This document shows, one piece after another, positions 51,405 through 60,423 of a stretch of 64,000 nucleotides of DNA. Under the pieces are notes generated by a model. That model did no database searches, was not told where the DNA came from, and saw only the letters and a program-made list of their open reading frames with translations. Source of the DNA: Ramlibacter sp. GTDB lineage: Bacteria; Pseudomonadota; Gammaproteobacteria; Burkholderiales; Burkholderiaceae_C. Both the position numbers and the translations under genes were made by a program. Numbering within the stretch: the first letter of the stretch is position 1; every line of letters starts with the position of its first letter. The stretch covers positions 1 to 64,000 of the forward strand of contig JACDFR010000014.1 in NCBI GenBank assembly GCA_013815685.1, written 5' to 3'.

Positions 51405-52597
51405 GCGGCAGCTCCCATGGGACGCAGCTGCACGCCAACGGGCATGGCCGGCGCCCGGGCGTCGAGCCCGACCGGTGTGACGCGCCAACCGCCCTCGTCA
51501 AATACGTGGCATTGGCTTGCCGCCACAGCCAACGTGGTCTGGCTGGCGCCGGCGTTTGCAGGCAACTGGTCGTTGGAGACCGTGCACAGGATCGAAGCCT
51601 CGGTCTGGGGCAGCGAGAAGTGCAGGATGCTTTCAGAGCCCAGGTTTTCACGACGCCGGAACTTGACCGGAATCTGGATGTCGCCTGGCAGGGGCTGAAG
51701 GCGCACGGCCTCGGGGCGCACGCCGATGGTGACGGGCGCGCCCGGCAATACGGGGGCCCTCAACGGCAGAGCAAACCCCATCATTTCGACCAGGCCCGCA
51801 GGTCCGACCTTGGCGGGAATGAGGTTGATGCCCGGGCTGCCGATGAACTGCGCAACGACGATGCTGGCGGGCTGCTCATAGACTTCAGCCGGCGTGCCGA
51901 GCTGCAGGATGGCGCCCTGGTCCATGACGGCCAGGCGGTCGGCCATGGTCATCGCCTCCACTTGGTCATGGGTGACGTAAACCATCGTCACGCCCAGGCG
52001 GTCATGCAGTTCTGCGAGTTCTGTGCGCATGTGGACCCTGAGCTTGGCGTCGAGATTGGAAAGCGGCTCGTCCATTAGGAACACGTCGGGGTCACGCACC
52101 ATGGCGCGGCCCAGCGCGACACGCTGGCGCTGGCCGCCCGACAGCTGCGAGGGCTTGCGGCTCGCAAAAGTCTCGATGCGAAGTTGTTCCGTCACCGCCT
52201 GGACGTGCTGTTTGATCTCCTGCATCACCCGGCGCTTGCGGCTGGACAGCGCGCCCACGAAGGGAATGCGCTCCAGCAGATTGAGCCGGGCCATTGTCAG
52301 CGGCAAGGCCATGTTCTCGAACACGGTCATGTGTGGGTACAGCGCGTAGTTCTGGAACACCATCGCTACCTTGCGTTCATGCGGCCGCAGGTGGTCCACC
52401 TCTTTGCCGCCGATGAAAAGCGAGCCCGCGTCCTGCCGTTCAAGCCCGGCGATGATGCGAAGCAGCGTCGATTTTCCGCAGCCCGACGGACCGACCAGCG
52501 CCAGAAATTCGCCGTCCACGATGTCCAGGTCGATGTGCCCCAAAACCGGCGTGTTGCCGAAGCCTTTGGAGATGCCTTTGAGTGAGAGTCCCGCCAT
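51401..52597 (-). CDS. Sugar ABC transporter ATPase, UgpC/MalK type
   Basis: 398 residues. Walker A 'GPSGCGKST' (~38), Q-loop 'FQNYALYPH', signature 'LSGGQRQR', Walker B 'DVFLMDEPLSNLD' and switch His 'VTHDQ'. A C-terminal TOBE/regulatory domain is present ('GSPGINLIPAK', 'TIGVRPEAVRL'). A ~20-residue insert before the signature ('LLERIPFVGALSSRKRR') is longer than in typical MalK. It energises uptake of the polyol or polyol ester. Confidence 0.92.
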   Translation of the reverse strand: MAGLSLKGISKGFGNTPVLGHIDLDIVDGEFLALVGPSGCGKSTLLRIIAGLERQDAGSLFIGGKEVDHLRPHERKVAMVFQNYALYPHMTVFENMALPLTMARLNLLERIPFVGALSSRKRRVMQEIKQHVQAVTEQLRIETFASRKPSQLSGGQRQRVALGRAMVRDPDVFLMDEPLSNLDAKLRVHMRTELAELHDRLGVTMVYVTHDQVEAMTMADRLAVMDQGAILQLGTPAEVYEQPASIVVAQFIGSPGINLIPAKVGPAGLVEMMGFALPLRAPVLPGAPVTIGVRPEAVRLQPLPGDIQIPVKFRRRENLGSESILHFSLPQTEASILCTVSNDQLPANAGASQTTLAVAASQCHVFDEGGWRVTPVGLDARAPAMPVGVQLRPMGAAA

Positions 52598-52639
52598 ATC
52601 GAATTTCCCGTATAGTTTTTTTGCTCGCAGCGTGCCCGC

Positions 52640-53464
52640 TTACGCGCACATATCGGCGTGGTTATGCAACACGCTGACCAGCTCGGCCTGGACCGCGCGC
52701 GCGCCTGCGACGATCTGCCGTCGTTCGATGAATCCCCCGCCACCGGAGAAGTCGCTGACCACACCGCCGGCTTCTTCGACTAGCAGGCTTCCCGCGCCCA
52801 CGTCCCAGGGATTCAAATCCTTTTCCCAGAAGCCGTCGAGCCAGCCCGCCGCGACGAACGCGAGGTCAAGTGCGGCAGCGCCGGCACGTCGCACTCCGCC
52901 GCATCGCTGCATGATCGTGCGCAGCGAGGACAAGTAGCCATCCAGGTAAGTCCATTCGCTGAAGGGCAGGCCAGTGCCCAGCAAGCACTCGGCCAGGCTC
53001 GTGGGTCCAGTGACAGACAGCCGCTGTCCGTTAAGCCACGCACCACCGCCTTGGGTGGCCGTGAAGAGCCGCTGATGAATGGGGTCGTAAACCACTCCCA
53101 CGACAACCTTGCCCTTGAATTGCATGGCGACCGAAATGCAGTAATGCGGAAAGCCATGCAAGAAGTTGGTGGTGCCGTCCAGCGGGTCGATGAGCCACAC
53201 GTAATCCGAGTCGCCGCTGGTGCCCGATTCCTCGGCCTGCACCGCGTGGCCAGGCAGGTGCGCCCGCAAGTGGCTGAGGATCGCGACTTCGGACCCTCTG
53301 TCGATTTCGCTGACAAAGTCGTTGGGCCGCTTGCGCTCGATGGAGAGGTTGGCGCGATTGAGAGCGCCGGCGCGCACCACATCGCCGCCGGCGCGCGCGG
53401 CCTCTACCGCCAGGGCGAGATAATGTTCGGGTGATTGCTCCATGGTCGACGGTGAAAATTTCAC
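52640..53464 (-). CDS. Inositol monophosphatase family protein 2 (SuhB-like)
   Basis: 274 residues with the complete IMPase motifs 'AEESGTSG', 'WLIDPLDGTTNFLHGFPHYC' and 'KDLNPWDVGAGSLLVEEAGG'. It keeps all metal ligands, so it is more canonical than the first copy. It likely hydrolyses a polyol phosphate after diester cleavage by the adjacent phosphodiesterase. ATG 53464 or the internal ATG at 53443 could be the start. Confidence 0.9.
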   Translation of the reverse strand: MKFSPSTMEQSPEHYLALAVEAARAGGDVVRAGALNRANLSIERKRPNDFVSEIDRGSEVAILSHLRAHLPGHAVQAEESGTSGDSDYVWLIDPLDGTTNFLHGFPHYCISVAMQFKGKVVVGVVYDPIHQRLFTATQGGGAWLNGQRLSVTGPTSLAECLLGTGLPFSEWTYLDGYLSSLRTIMQRCGGVRRAGAAALDLAFVAAGWLDGFWEKDLNPWDVGAGSLLVEEAGGVVSDFSGGGGFIERRQIVAGARAVQAELVSVLHNHADMCA

Positions 53465-53474
53465 TGGTCAGCGC

Positions 53475-54269
53475 TCAATGAAAGGGAAAGGGCCCTTCGA
53501 AAGTCCCCACGTTCAGGGTGTAGCTGAAGAGTCGCCGGTTGGTCCAGCGGTGCAGCTGGAAGCCCGGAGGCTCCAGCGTGAACATGTCCTGGCCGTGCTC
53601 CCGCAGATCGACGCTGCTCTGGTGCGCGGTACTGGGACACGAAGAGGCGAACGTGCCGCCGAAGCGCACCTGGACCGCCCGGTGCACGTGCCCGCAAAGG
53701 ATGCGTTCGATTTGCGGGTGACGCGAGATGACTTGCTCCAGTTCCTCGACACGCTCCATGCAGAGATCGTCACTATGGGCTAGTCCCGTGATGAACGGCG
53801 CGTGGTGCATCATCAGGAGCGTAGGCGTGGACGGCTTTTCGCCGAGCGTGCGATCGAGCCATTCCAGTCGTTGGTCGCACATTGAACCGCGCACCCGGCC
53901 TCGGACTACGGAGTCCGCCGCGACGATTCGCAGCGGGTATTCATCGATGGCGTATTGGATGAAGTCGCCGTGCGCCGGCAGGTAGCTGTGGTCGGCGAAC
54001 GCCGCGCGCAAGTTTTCCGCGCGGTCGTGATTGCCCCCGATCACCAGGTATCGAATCTCGAGCCCGGCCAGAATCTCGCGCAGGTGCGCGTAAGCATCAA
54101 TCTCACCGTGGTCCGCCAAGTCACCGGTGACGAGCACCAGGTCCGGCCGGGGCACGATGCGATTGAGCTGGGCCACCGTGGTTCGCAGCATGGCCGCGGT
54201 GTCGACGCGTCCGTAAGCCAGCTGCCCCTTCGGCATCACGTGCAGATCTGAAATATGGGCTATCAACAT
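53475..54269 (-). CDS. Metallophosphodiesterase, GpdQ/CpdA-like
   Basis: 264 residues. All calcineurin-like motifs are visible: 'HISDLHV', 'VTGDLADHGE', 'VIGGNHDRAE', 'LMMHHAPFITGL' and 'ILCGHVHRAVQ'. This subfamily hydrolyses glycerophosphodiesters or cyclic nucleotides. Between a LacI gene and an IMPase in a UgpABC-like operon, hydrolysis of imported polyol phosphodiesters is the natural reading, but cyclic-nucleotide activity is not excluded. ATG 54269 starts right at the first motif. Confidence 0.88.
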   Translation of the reverse strand: MLIAHISDLHVMPKGQLAYGRVDTAAMLRTTVAQLNRIVPRPDLVLVTGDLADHGEIDAYAHLREILAGLEIRYLVIGGNHDRAENLRAAFADHSYLPAHGDFIQYAIDEYPLRIVAADSVVRGRVRGSMCDQRLEWLDRTLGEKPSTPTLLMMHHAPFITGLAHSDDLCMERVEELEQVISRHPQIERILCGHVHRAVQVRFGGTFASSCPSTAHQSSVDLREHGQDMFTLEPPGFQLHRWTNRRLFSYTLNVGTFEGPFPFH

Positions 54270-54288
54270 AAGGCGTGTTCCTTGCCTT

Positions 54289-55299
54289 TCAGGGCAGAAT
54301 GAGTTCAGGCTTGATTTCGACCACGGTCTTGCGGGCGTACGAGCCGTCATCGATGATGCGGAACGCTTCCGCCATCAGCCCGTCAACGTTTTGCCGGACC
54401 ATCACGAGAGGGAAGCTCAGCATGCTGGCAAACGGGTCCCAGTCGTAACAACCGAAGACGCAATCATTGAGCTCCTCAAGCGGCAGAGTTTTGAGAAAGC
54501 GCGCAACGCCTTCAAGCGCGATGGTGGAATTGATGAAGAGCGCCTTCGGCAGCCCGCCAATGCGTGCGTAGAGCTTGCGCACGGCCGCTTCTGCAAGATC
54601 GCCCGCGTAGCCGCAGGCGTCCACTTGGTGCTCGCTGAAGGCGTCCTCTAGGGCGCGGACGACGTCGCTGAAACCTTCGATGCGCCGCTGGGTTGCGTAG
54701 TCAGTGGACAAGCCGCCGACGAAATATGCGCGATTTCGCAGCGTGCCGCGCCGGGGGCGGGAACGTTGAATCAACTCCCGGGTGAGTTCTTGCGCTCCCC
54801 AGTAGTTGTCGCTGATCACGGATGCGGCCATGTGCCCGGGCAAGTCGACGTTGACATGGGCCACACCATGCTGGCGGCACACCTTGCTGACAGGGTCAGG
54901 GTCAGTTGCTCCGGTGATCAGAAGATACTCGACCCGATAGGAAATCAGCGTCCGTACAGTTTCGAGTTCCAGGCTCGGGTCCCGCAGGGTGCTCACAACC
55001 AAAGGATGCCATTGCCGCTCACGAGCAAACCGTTCGAAGGCCTGGGCCATGCCGCTGAAAAACCGGTTGTCGTGCTGCGGAATGATCATTCCCGTCAGGC
55101 CCGACTTGCTCTTGCGCAAACCGCTGGCCTGGCGGTTGATGCTGTACAGGTGCTTGTCCGCGAGTTCCCTTATCTTTAGCGCGGTGGCCTCCGCGATGCG
55201 GCGCTCGCGCCAGCTGTCGCTCAGAACGGCGCTGACTGTGGACGCCGACACATTTGCGAGCGCAGCGAGGTCATAGATCGTTGATTTTTTAGTGGGCAT
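54289..55299 (-). CDS. LacI-family repressor of the polyol locus
   Basis: 336 residues. HTH 'TIYDLAALANVSASTVSAVL' at the N-terminus, hinge region 'SINRQASGLRKSKSG', then the periplasmic-binding-like domain ('LTGMIIPQHDNRFF', 'NDCVFGCYDWDPFASML'). It heads the minus-strand operon and lies next to the operator at 55432 with the divergent Na/Pi operon. Similar operators at 45467 and 41403 suggest it controls several promoters. An internal duplicate fragment is at 39356. Confidence 0.92.
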   Translation of the reverse strand: MPTKKSTIYDLAALANVSASTVSAVLSDSWRERRIAEATALKIRELADKHLYSINRQASGLRKSKSGLTGMIIPQHDNRFFSGMAQAFERFARERQWHPLVVSTLRDPSLELETVRTLISYRVEYLLITGATDPDPVSKVCRQHGVAHVNVDLPGHMAASVISDNYWGAQELTRELIQRSRPRRGTLRNRAYFVGGLSTDYATQRRIEGFSDVVRALEDAFSEHQVDACGYAGDLAEAAVRKLYARIGGLPKALFINSTIALEGVARFLKTLPLEELNDCVFGCYDWDPFASMLSFPLVMVRQNVDGLMAEAFRIIDDGSYARKTVVEIKPELILP

Positions 55300-55431
55300 A
55301 CGTTGTGCTCTCTGGGCGGACCCTGCGCGGGCCAAAGCAGCATTTTGGCAGCCGCGTGGGCTGCGCCACCCGACGAAAACACATTCTGTTGGAGATGTCT
55401 GGAGCTTGCTTGCGTTCATTTGATGTTGCTG

Positions 55432-55447
55432 GCACAATCGATTGCGC
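55432..55447. promoter_or_regulatory. Candidate LacI operator 3
   Basis: GCACAATCGATTGCGC between lacI (minus) and the plus-strand Na/Pi operon, with one mismatch in the palindrome. It could repress both directions. Confidence 0.75.
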
Positions 55448-55532
55448 TGAACGATACAACACATGAAGTGCCGAGACAAGCAGGCAAGGGTAAACACCGG
55501 CGCTGCATGCAACTACTTGAACGGAGACGCGG

Positions 55533-55622
55533 ATGTATTCCAGTGACGAGAAGGACGCGGAAATGACGCCTGCGCCGAGCAAACTCCACACCGGCCGGCT
55601 GGTGGCTCACTCCCTCGCTTAG
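55533..55622 (+). pseudogene. Truncated dehydrogenase leader ORF
   Basis: A 29-codon ORF starting 'MYSSDEKDAEM', equivalent to the 'MYSSDDKM' start of the dehydrogenase fragment at 39701 but diverging after seven codons. It ends 12 bases before the Na/Pi gene. Probably the 5' stump of a dehydrogenase gene lost from this locus; it might now serve as a leader peptide. Confidence 0.55.
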
Positions 55623-55633
55623 CGCACCGCCGG

Positions 55634-57346
55634 ATGAGCCACTTGTTGAACCTTCTGGCTGCGGTTGCGCTTTTGGTATGGGGCACCTTCCTTGTTCGAA
55701 CCGGTGTTCTCGAAGCGGCGGGAGTGGGCCTGCGCCGAGCCCTGGCGCGCGGCATGAGAAACCGGTTCTGGGCGTTTGCATCGGGACTGGCCCTGACGGC
55801 AGTGATGCAGTCGAGCACCGCGGCGGCACTGATCGTCGCCTCGTTTGTCGGCGAGGCGCTCATCGGGTTGCCAATGGCGCTCGCGGTCATGCTCGGAGCC
55901 GACGTTGGCACCAGCTTGGTGGCCCTGGTCTTCTCGTTCGACCTGACGTGGCTGTCACCCTTGATGATTTTCGCGGGGGTATTCCTGTTCATGTCGCGTG
56001 CGGCCAAGTCCAGCGATGGGCTCGGCCGGTTTGGCCGCATCCTGATCGGGCTGGGGGTGATGCTGCTGGCCTTGCGGTTGGTGGCGGAGAGCACCGCGGC
56101 CTTGGGCTCGTCCTCTGTCGTCGCTGCCTTGCTTGCTTCGCTCAAAGGCGACCCTATGCTGGCCATCGCATTGGGAGTTGCTTTGACGGGCCTCGCCTAC
56201 TCGAGCCTCGCTGTGGTCTTGCTCGCAGCGATGATGGCGGGAACGGGAACGCTGCCGGCGGAACTGGCGATCGACATTGTTTTGGGTGCCAACCTGGGCA
56301 GCGGAATGCTGGCAGTTGCAAGCACAGCTCGCGCGACCCTCGAAACCCGGCGGGTGCCGCTGGGCAATCTGATCTTCAAGCTAACCGGTGTAGCGGTCGC
56401 CGGGGTGTTGACCCATGCCGCCATTGCCATTTGGGGCCTGCCAGACATTGCGCCGCATGTGATGGCCATCGGCTATCACCTTGCTTTCAATACAGTGGTC
56501 GCCTTGGGCTTCATCGGCCTGACTCGGCCGGTGGCAACGGTGGTGGAGTGGGCGTTGCCGCGCCCTGCCCCCCAAAGCAACGTGCGTGTGGGCCACCTTG
56601 ATGCGGCGGCACTGCAGGCCCCCGCACGTGCCATAGCCTGCGCCGCCCGCGAGGCCCTGCACCAGGCGGACATTGTTGAATCGATGCTATCAGGCATTCC
56701 CAAGGTCATTCGCGAGAACGATCTGCCGCTGGCGCAAGAGTTGCGGGCCCTGGACGACCGGGTTGACCAAGTGTATTCGTCGATCAAGTATTACCTCACC
56801 AAGATTGCGCCGGATTCACTGACTGAGCCCGAGCGCAGGCGCTGGGGCGCGGTCATCGACTTCACCATCAACATGGAGCAGATTGCCGATGTGGCCGAGC
56901 GCATTCTGGTGGACATCGAGGAAAAGCAAATTTGCCGCGGGCTGAGTTTTTCCGAAGCTGGAATGGCTGAAATTTGCCAGCTTCACGCCCGCCTGCTCAG
57001 GAATTTTCGGTGCGCAGTAAGCGTCTTCCTCAACGGGTCTGTGCGCGAGTCGCGGGAATTACTCCATGAGAAGGCTGTTTTCGGCGAGCTGCAGCGCGCC
57101 TATGCGTCCACTCACTTGGTTCGATTGAATTTCAACAGCGTTCAGAGCATGAAAACCAGTTCGCTCCACATCGATCTTCTCAATGAGCTCAAACGCATCA
57201 ATTCCCACATCTGTGCGGTCGTGTATCCCGTCCTTGAGAGAGCGGGAGCACTGACACGCAGCAGGCTTAGAGAAGATAGCGCGCATGAAGGAACGTTAGG
57301 CGGCGCGCGCGTCGCGTCGTTATGCCGCCAGACTGAAAATCATTAA
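55634..57346 (+). CDS. Na/Pi cotransporter family protein with PhoU-like domain
   Basis: 570 residues. The N-terminal ~320 residues are membrane helices with the first Na/Pi repeat 'LTAVMQSSTAAALIVASFVG' and a second, degenerate repeat ('LTGLAYSSLAVVLLAAMMAG' lacks the Gln). The C-terminal ~200 residues form a helical PhoU-like domain ('ADIVESMLSGIP', 'MEQIADVAERILV'). E. coli YjbB of this family exports phosphate (established). In an operon with a sugar-binding protein and opposite several phosphatases, export of surplus phosphate is plausible. It is the first gene of the plus-strand LacI-controlled operon. Confidence 0.88.
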   Translation: MSHLLNLLAAVALLVWGTFLVRTGVLEAAGVGLRRALARGMRNRFWAFASGLALTAVMQSSTAAALIVASFVGEALIGLPMALAVMLGADVGTSLVALVFSFDLTWLSPLMIFAGVFLFMSRAAKSSDGLGRFGRILIGLGVMLLALRLVAESTAALGSSSVVAALLASLKGDPMLAIALGVALTGLAYSSLAVVLLAAMMAGTGTLPAELAIDIVLGANLGSGMLAVASTARATLETRRVPLGNLIFKLTGVAVAGVLTHAAIAIWGLPDIAPHVMAIGYHLAFNTVVALGFIGLTRPVATVVEWALPRPAPQSNVRVGHLDAAALQAPARAIACAAREALHQADIVESMLSGIPKVIRENDLPLAQELRALDDRVDQVYSSIKYYLTKIAPDSLTEPERRRWGAVIDFTINMEQIADVAERILVDIEEKQICRGLSFSEAGMAEICQLHARLLRNFRCAVSVFLNGSVRESRELLHEKAVFGELQRAYASTHLVRLNFNSVQSMKTSSLHIDLLNELKRINSHICAVVYPVLERAGALTRSRLREDSAHEGTLGGARVASLCRQTENH

Positions 57347-57359
57347 CAAGGAGACAAGC

Positions 57360-58688
57360 ATGCTGAATCGCAGAGATATCTTGAAGTGGTCGGTCGCGGG
57401 CTCGACGCCCTTCATAGGCGCGCTGGCGCAGGCGCAGGAGGCCGTGACACTGGACGTGCTGTACTGTCAGCCGTCGTTCGCCAAGTTTCACGAGCCCATC
57501 GCGGCGGAGTTCATGAAGCGGCAGTCGACCATCAAAATCAACTTCCGCGCGCCGGCGGCCAACTACGACGAAGGCCACCAGGCCATGCTGCGTCAGGCGA
57601 TGACCAGCCAGCTTCCCGATATGTACTACTCGGGATACCACCTGCAGTCCGAGTTGGTGCGCACGCTTGTCAAGCGCAAGCAGATCACCGAAATCGGCCC
57701 GTTGCTGGAAAAGGAAGGCATGGCCTGGCGGCGCCAGAACTATTCTGAAAACGTGCTGAGCCTGGGCAAGGTTGACGGGCGTACCTATGGCCTGGCCTTC
57801 AATGCGTCGCTGCCTATCATCTACTTCAATGAGCAACTGGTGCGAGCCGGCGGCGGCGACCCGAACAAGATGCCCGACACCTGGGACGGCATGATTGCCC
57901 TGGCCGCCCAGATCAAGGCCAAGGGCGGCGCCGACGTGGCGGGCATGGCCTACAACGTGCACGAATGGCCGGACGATTGGCTTTTTCGCTCCATGGTCCT
58001 GCAAGCCGGCGGCAGCATGCTCAACCCCGCCGAAACCGCCTCCGCCATCAGTGGCCCGGTTGGCTTCAAGGTGATGCGCAATTTCCGCAAGATGGTCACC
58101 GACGGTGGAATGCCGGTCATGGACTGGGAGCAATCCCGCCAGCTGTTCATCGCCGGAAAAATTGGCATCTTCGCTGACACACCGGCGCGGCTGCGTCAGG
58201 TCACCGACCTGATTGGAGACAAGTACACCTTGCGAACCTCCGTGTTTCCGGTCGACGACAAGGCTAACGGCGGATTGCCGACAGGCGGCTGCGCGGCGCT
58301 GATCACGGCGGCCACTCCCGCCAAGCAGAAGGCGGCCTGGGAGTTCCTGAAGTTCGTGGGCGGTCCCGAGGCGCAGAAGATCGTGGTGGAAAGCACGGGC
58401 TATGCGCCCACCAATCTGAAGGCCGCGGAAGCGCTGGGCGGCTTCTATGAGCAGAACCCCAACTTCAAGACCGTGTCGATCGCCGCCAGCCGGGCCAAGC
58501 CGTGGCAAGGGTACCCGGGTGGATCTTCGGTGGCTATCTGGCGGGCCCAGCGCGACGCCATCAATGGCGTGATGCGTGGGCACCTGAGCCCAGAGGCTGG
58601 AATTGAAAAGCTGGTGCTCGACACCAACAACCTGATGAAGCGATGCGGTCCGGCCTGCATCGCTTCGGGCGGACCGGCGAAGTCGTAG
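57360..58688 (+). CDS. ABC transporter solute-binding protein (UgpB-like)
   Basis: 442 residues. N-terminal Tat-type signal 'NRRDILKWSVAGSTPFIGAL' with Ala-x-Ala near residue 25. Family 1 binding-protein features follow ('VDGRTYGLAFNASLPIIYFN', 'FIAGKIGIFADTPARLRQV', 'AAWEFLKFVGGPEAQKIVVE'). It should deliver the polyol or polyol phosphoester to the permease/ATPase encoded on the opposite strand at 49615-52597. AAGGAGA precedes ATG 57360, 13 bases after the Na/Pi gene. Tat export implies folding before secretion. Confidence 0.92.
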   Translation: MLNRRDILKWSVAGSTPFIGALAQAQEAVTLDVLYCQPSFAKFHEPIAAEFMKRQSTIKINFRAPAANYDEGHQAMLRQAMTSQLPDMYYSGYHLQSELVRTLVKRKQITEIGPLLEKEGMAWRRQNYSENVLSLGKVDGRTYGLAFNASLPIIYFNEQLVRAGGGDPNKMPDTWDGMIALAAQIKAKGGADVAGMAYNVHEWPDDWLFRSMVLQAGGSMLNPAETASAISGPVGFKVMRNFRKMVTDGGMPVMDWEQSRQLFIAGKIGIFADTPARLRQVTDLIGDKYTLRTSVFPVDDKANGGLPTGGCAALITAATPAKQKAAWEFLKFVGGPEAQKIVVESTGYAPTNLKAAEALGGFYEQNPNFKTVSIAASRAKPWQGYPGGSSVAIWRAQRDAINGVMRGHLSPEAGIEKLVLDTNNLMKRCGPACIASGGPAKS

Positions 58689-58739
58689 TAGGCCCTCGCC
58701 AGGTGGATCACGTTCAACTATTTGCCTGAGCTCGTGCAT

Positions 58740-58778
58740 TGACCGCGCGCCGCAACCTCCCCCGGTCGCGCGCGGTCA
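58740..58778 (+). promoter_or_regulatory. Intergenic hairpin after the binding-protein gene
   Basis: TGACCGCGCGC (58740-58750) pairs with GCGCGCGGTCA (58768-58778); no T run follows. Such hairpins often stabilise binding-protein mRNA or attenuate the downstream gene. Confidence 0.5.
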
Positions 58779-58848
58779 GCTCGCGAGTGCGCACGGAGTG
58801 ACCTGATCCGGCGGCGCAAATGTATTTGATCTTTGACTGAGGAGTTCA

Positions 58849-59709
58849 ATGTCCAATCGAATTGGAGTTCATGCACTGGTGTGGGTGGGTGGCTGGTCCG
58901 AAGCCGAGGCGCACACGGCGATCTCGGCGTCGGCGAAGGCTGGTTTCGATTTGATCGAACTGGCGGCGCTGAATCCGGAGACCTTTAACGCGCAAATGAC
59001 TGCTTCGTTGCTATCCGAATACCGTTTACAGGCCGCCGTATCCCTCGGCCTCGATGAATACACGGACGTGTCCAGCGATGACGATCAGATCGTAGCGGCC
59101 GGCCGCGCGCGGCTCGCGCTCGCGCTCAACCTGGTGCGCGACATTGGCGCCAATTACCTGGGGGGTGTGATCTATTCCCGCCTCGGCCGATACGCGCAAC
59201 CCGTTACGGCGCGCGGCCGCGCCAACTCGATCGACAGCATCGCGTGGCTTGCCGACAAGGCTGCGGCATCCGGCATTACGCTAGGACTCGAGTTTTGCAA
59301 CCGGTACGAGACCAATGTCCTCAATACCACGGCCCAGACGCTGCAGTTCATCGAAGAGATCGGCAGGTCAAACGTCATGGCCCACCTCGATACGTACCAC
59401 ATGAATATAGAAGAGGAATCGTTCCGTGGGCCCGTGCTTGCTGCGGCTGCGGCGGGGAAACTCGGGTACGTGCACGTCGGCGAGTCCAATCGGGGCGCGC
59501 TCGGTAACGGCAGCATCGCCTGGGCTGAATTCTTCAGCGCGCTGCGTGAGGTCAACTACGGAGGCATTATCACTTTCGAGTCCTTCTCCTCGAAAGTGGT
59601 GCATCCGACATTGTCCGCCAATCTGTCGATCTGGCGCGACCTATGGACCGACTCGATGGAGCTCGCCACCGCCGCCCGCGCCTTCATCCGCGAGGGCTAC
59701 GGCTGCTGA
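58849..59709 (+). CDS. Ketose 3-epimerase-like TIM-barrel protein (xylose isomerase-like family)
   Basis: 286 residues. Motifs fit the D-tagatose/D-psicose 3-epimerase group: 'LGLEFCNRYETNVLNTTAQ' (metal Glu), 'VMAHLDTYHMNIEE' (metal Asp and His), 'YVHVGESNRGALGNG' and 'GGIITFESFSS' (second catalytic Glu). It would interconvert ketoses at C3, for example linking ribulose and xylulose or fructose and psicose pools made by the dehydrogenases here. ATG 58849 follows GAGGAG. Last gene of the plus-strand operon. Confidence 0.87.
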   Translation: MSNRIGVHALVWVGGWSEAEAHTAISASAKAGFDLIELAALNPETFNAQMTASLLSEYRLQAAVSLGLDEYTDVSSDDDQIVAAGRARLALALNLVRDIGANYLGGVIYSRLGRYAQPVTARGRANSIDSIAWLADKAAASGITLGLEFCNRYETNVLNTTAQTLQFIEEIGRSNVMAHLDTYHMNIEEESFRGPVLAAAAAGKLGYVHVGESNRGALGNGSIAWAEFFSALREVNYGGIITFESFSSKVVHPTLSANLSIWRDLWTDSMELATAARAFIREGYGC

Positions 59710-60032
59710 ACGCAACGATGGCATGACCGTTACCGATGATGAGCGGCCATTCATAAGGCGGGATGTCTGTTCCTGGCCCGAAGCGGCCATCTGGTTCGGC
59801 GGATCAGAAGGCAGTCGGATGGACACGGCAAGTCCGCATCATTGCGAGCGGTGCGTTCGACGCTGCAAGCGTGAAGCCCCCAAAAATGCCCCGATACGAA
59901 GCTGGTGGGAATCCCAGCGACTCAGGTTTTCGCAAAGTGTCAGGAGAGGCGGAATCGAACCACAGATCGCTCGCAAGCGATCAAAACAGAAACTTCAGTG
60001 TGAGGTTTTGGCAAGAGAAATCATGGGCTGCA
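59710..60032. other. Intergenic stretch without a gene
   Basis: About 320 bases after the epimerase. It contains two direct copies of AGCGGCCAT 40 bases apart and no convincing ORF or RNA. Confidence 0.5.
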
Positions 60033-60205
60033 ACTGGGGCGGAATCGAAAGAACCCCTACAGGCCGCGCCAATCCTTAGTCTCGCTACCGTCCTTTTTCG
60101 CAGGGTACACGCTGGGGTACACCAAACTGACCATCGGTTGGAGGGCAAAAGTGGCTTCGAACCACCGGCCATATGACCAACCTAACCGTATTATGCAGCC
60201 CGCCA
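60033..60205 (+). repeat. Att-like repeat, copy D
   Basis: Left end CTGGGGCGGAATCGAAAGA, then CAGGCCGCGCCAA, AGGGTACACGCTGGGGTACACC at 60102-60123, AAACTGACC, 'GTGGCTTCGAACCA', and GTATTATGCAG at the right end. Same order and orientation as copies A and B. It separates the polyol region from the protease/nuclease-like gene. Confidence 0.6.
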
Positions 60206-60423
60206 CGCCGCGTTGCGCAGCGCTTCGATGGGCCACTCCAGAATCAATCGGAATCAGGGTTCTAGGCGTACTCGACGCTACTCGTCAGCATCGTCGGAGC
60301 GGTACGCACATCCGAGCCAAGCTCCGCCGGCCACCAATCCGTCGGCCACGCACTCCAAGAAGGGACCGATAGGCTTGCAGCCGATTCGGCCCAACAAAAA
60401 GTGCGGAAGGAAGTGTTCGCGGG

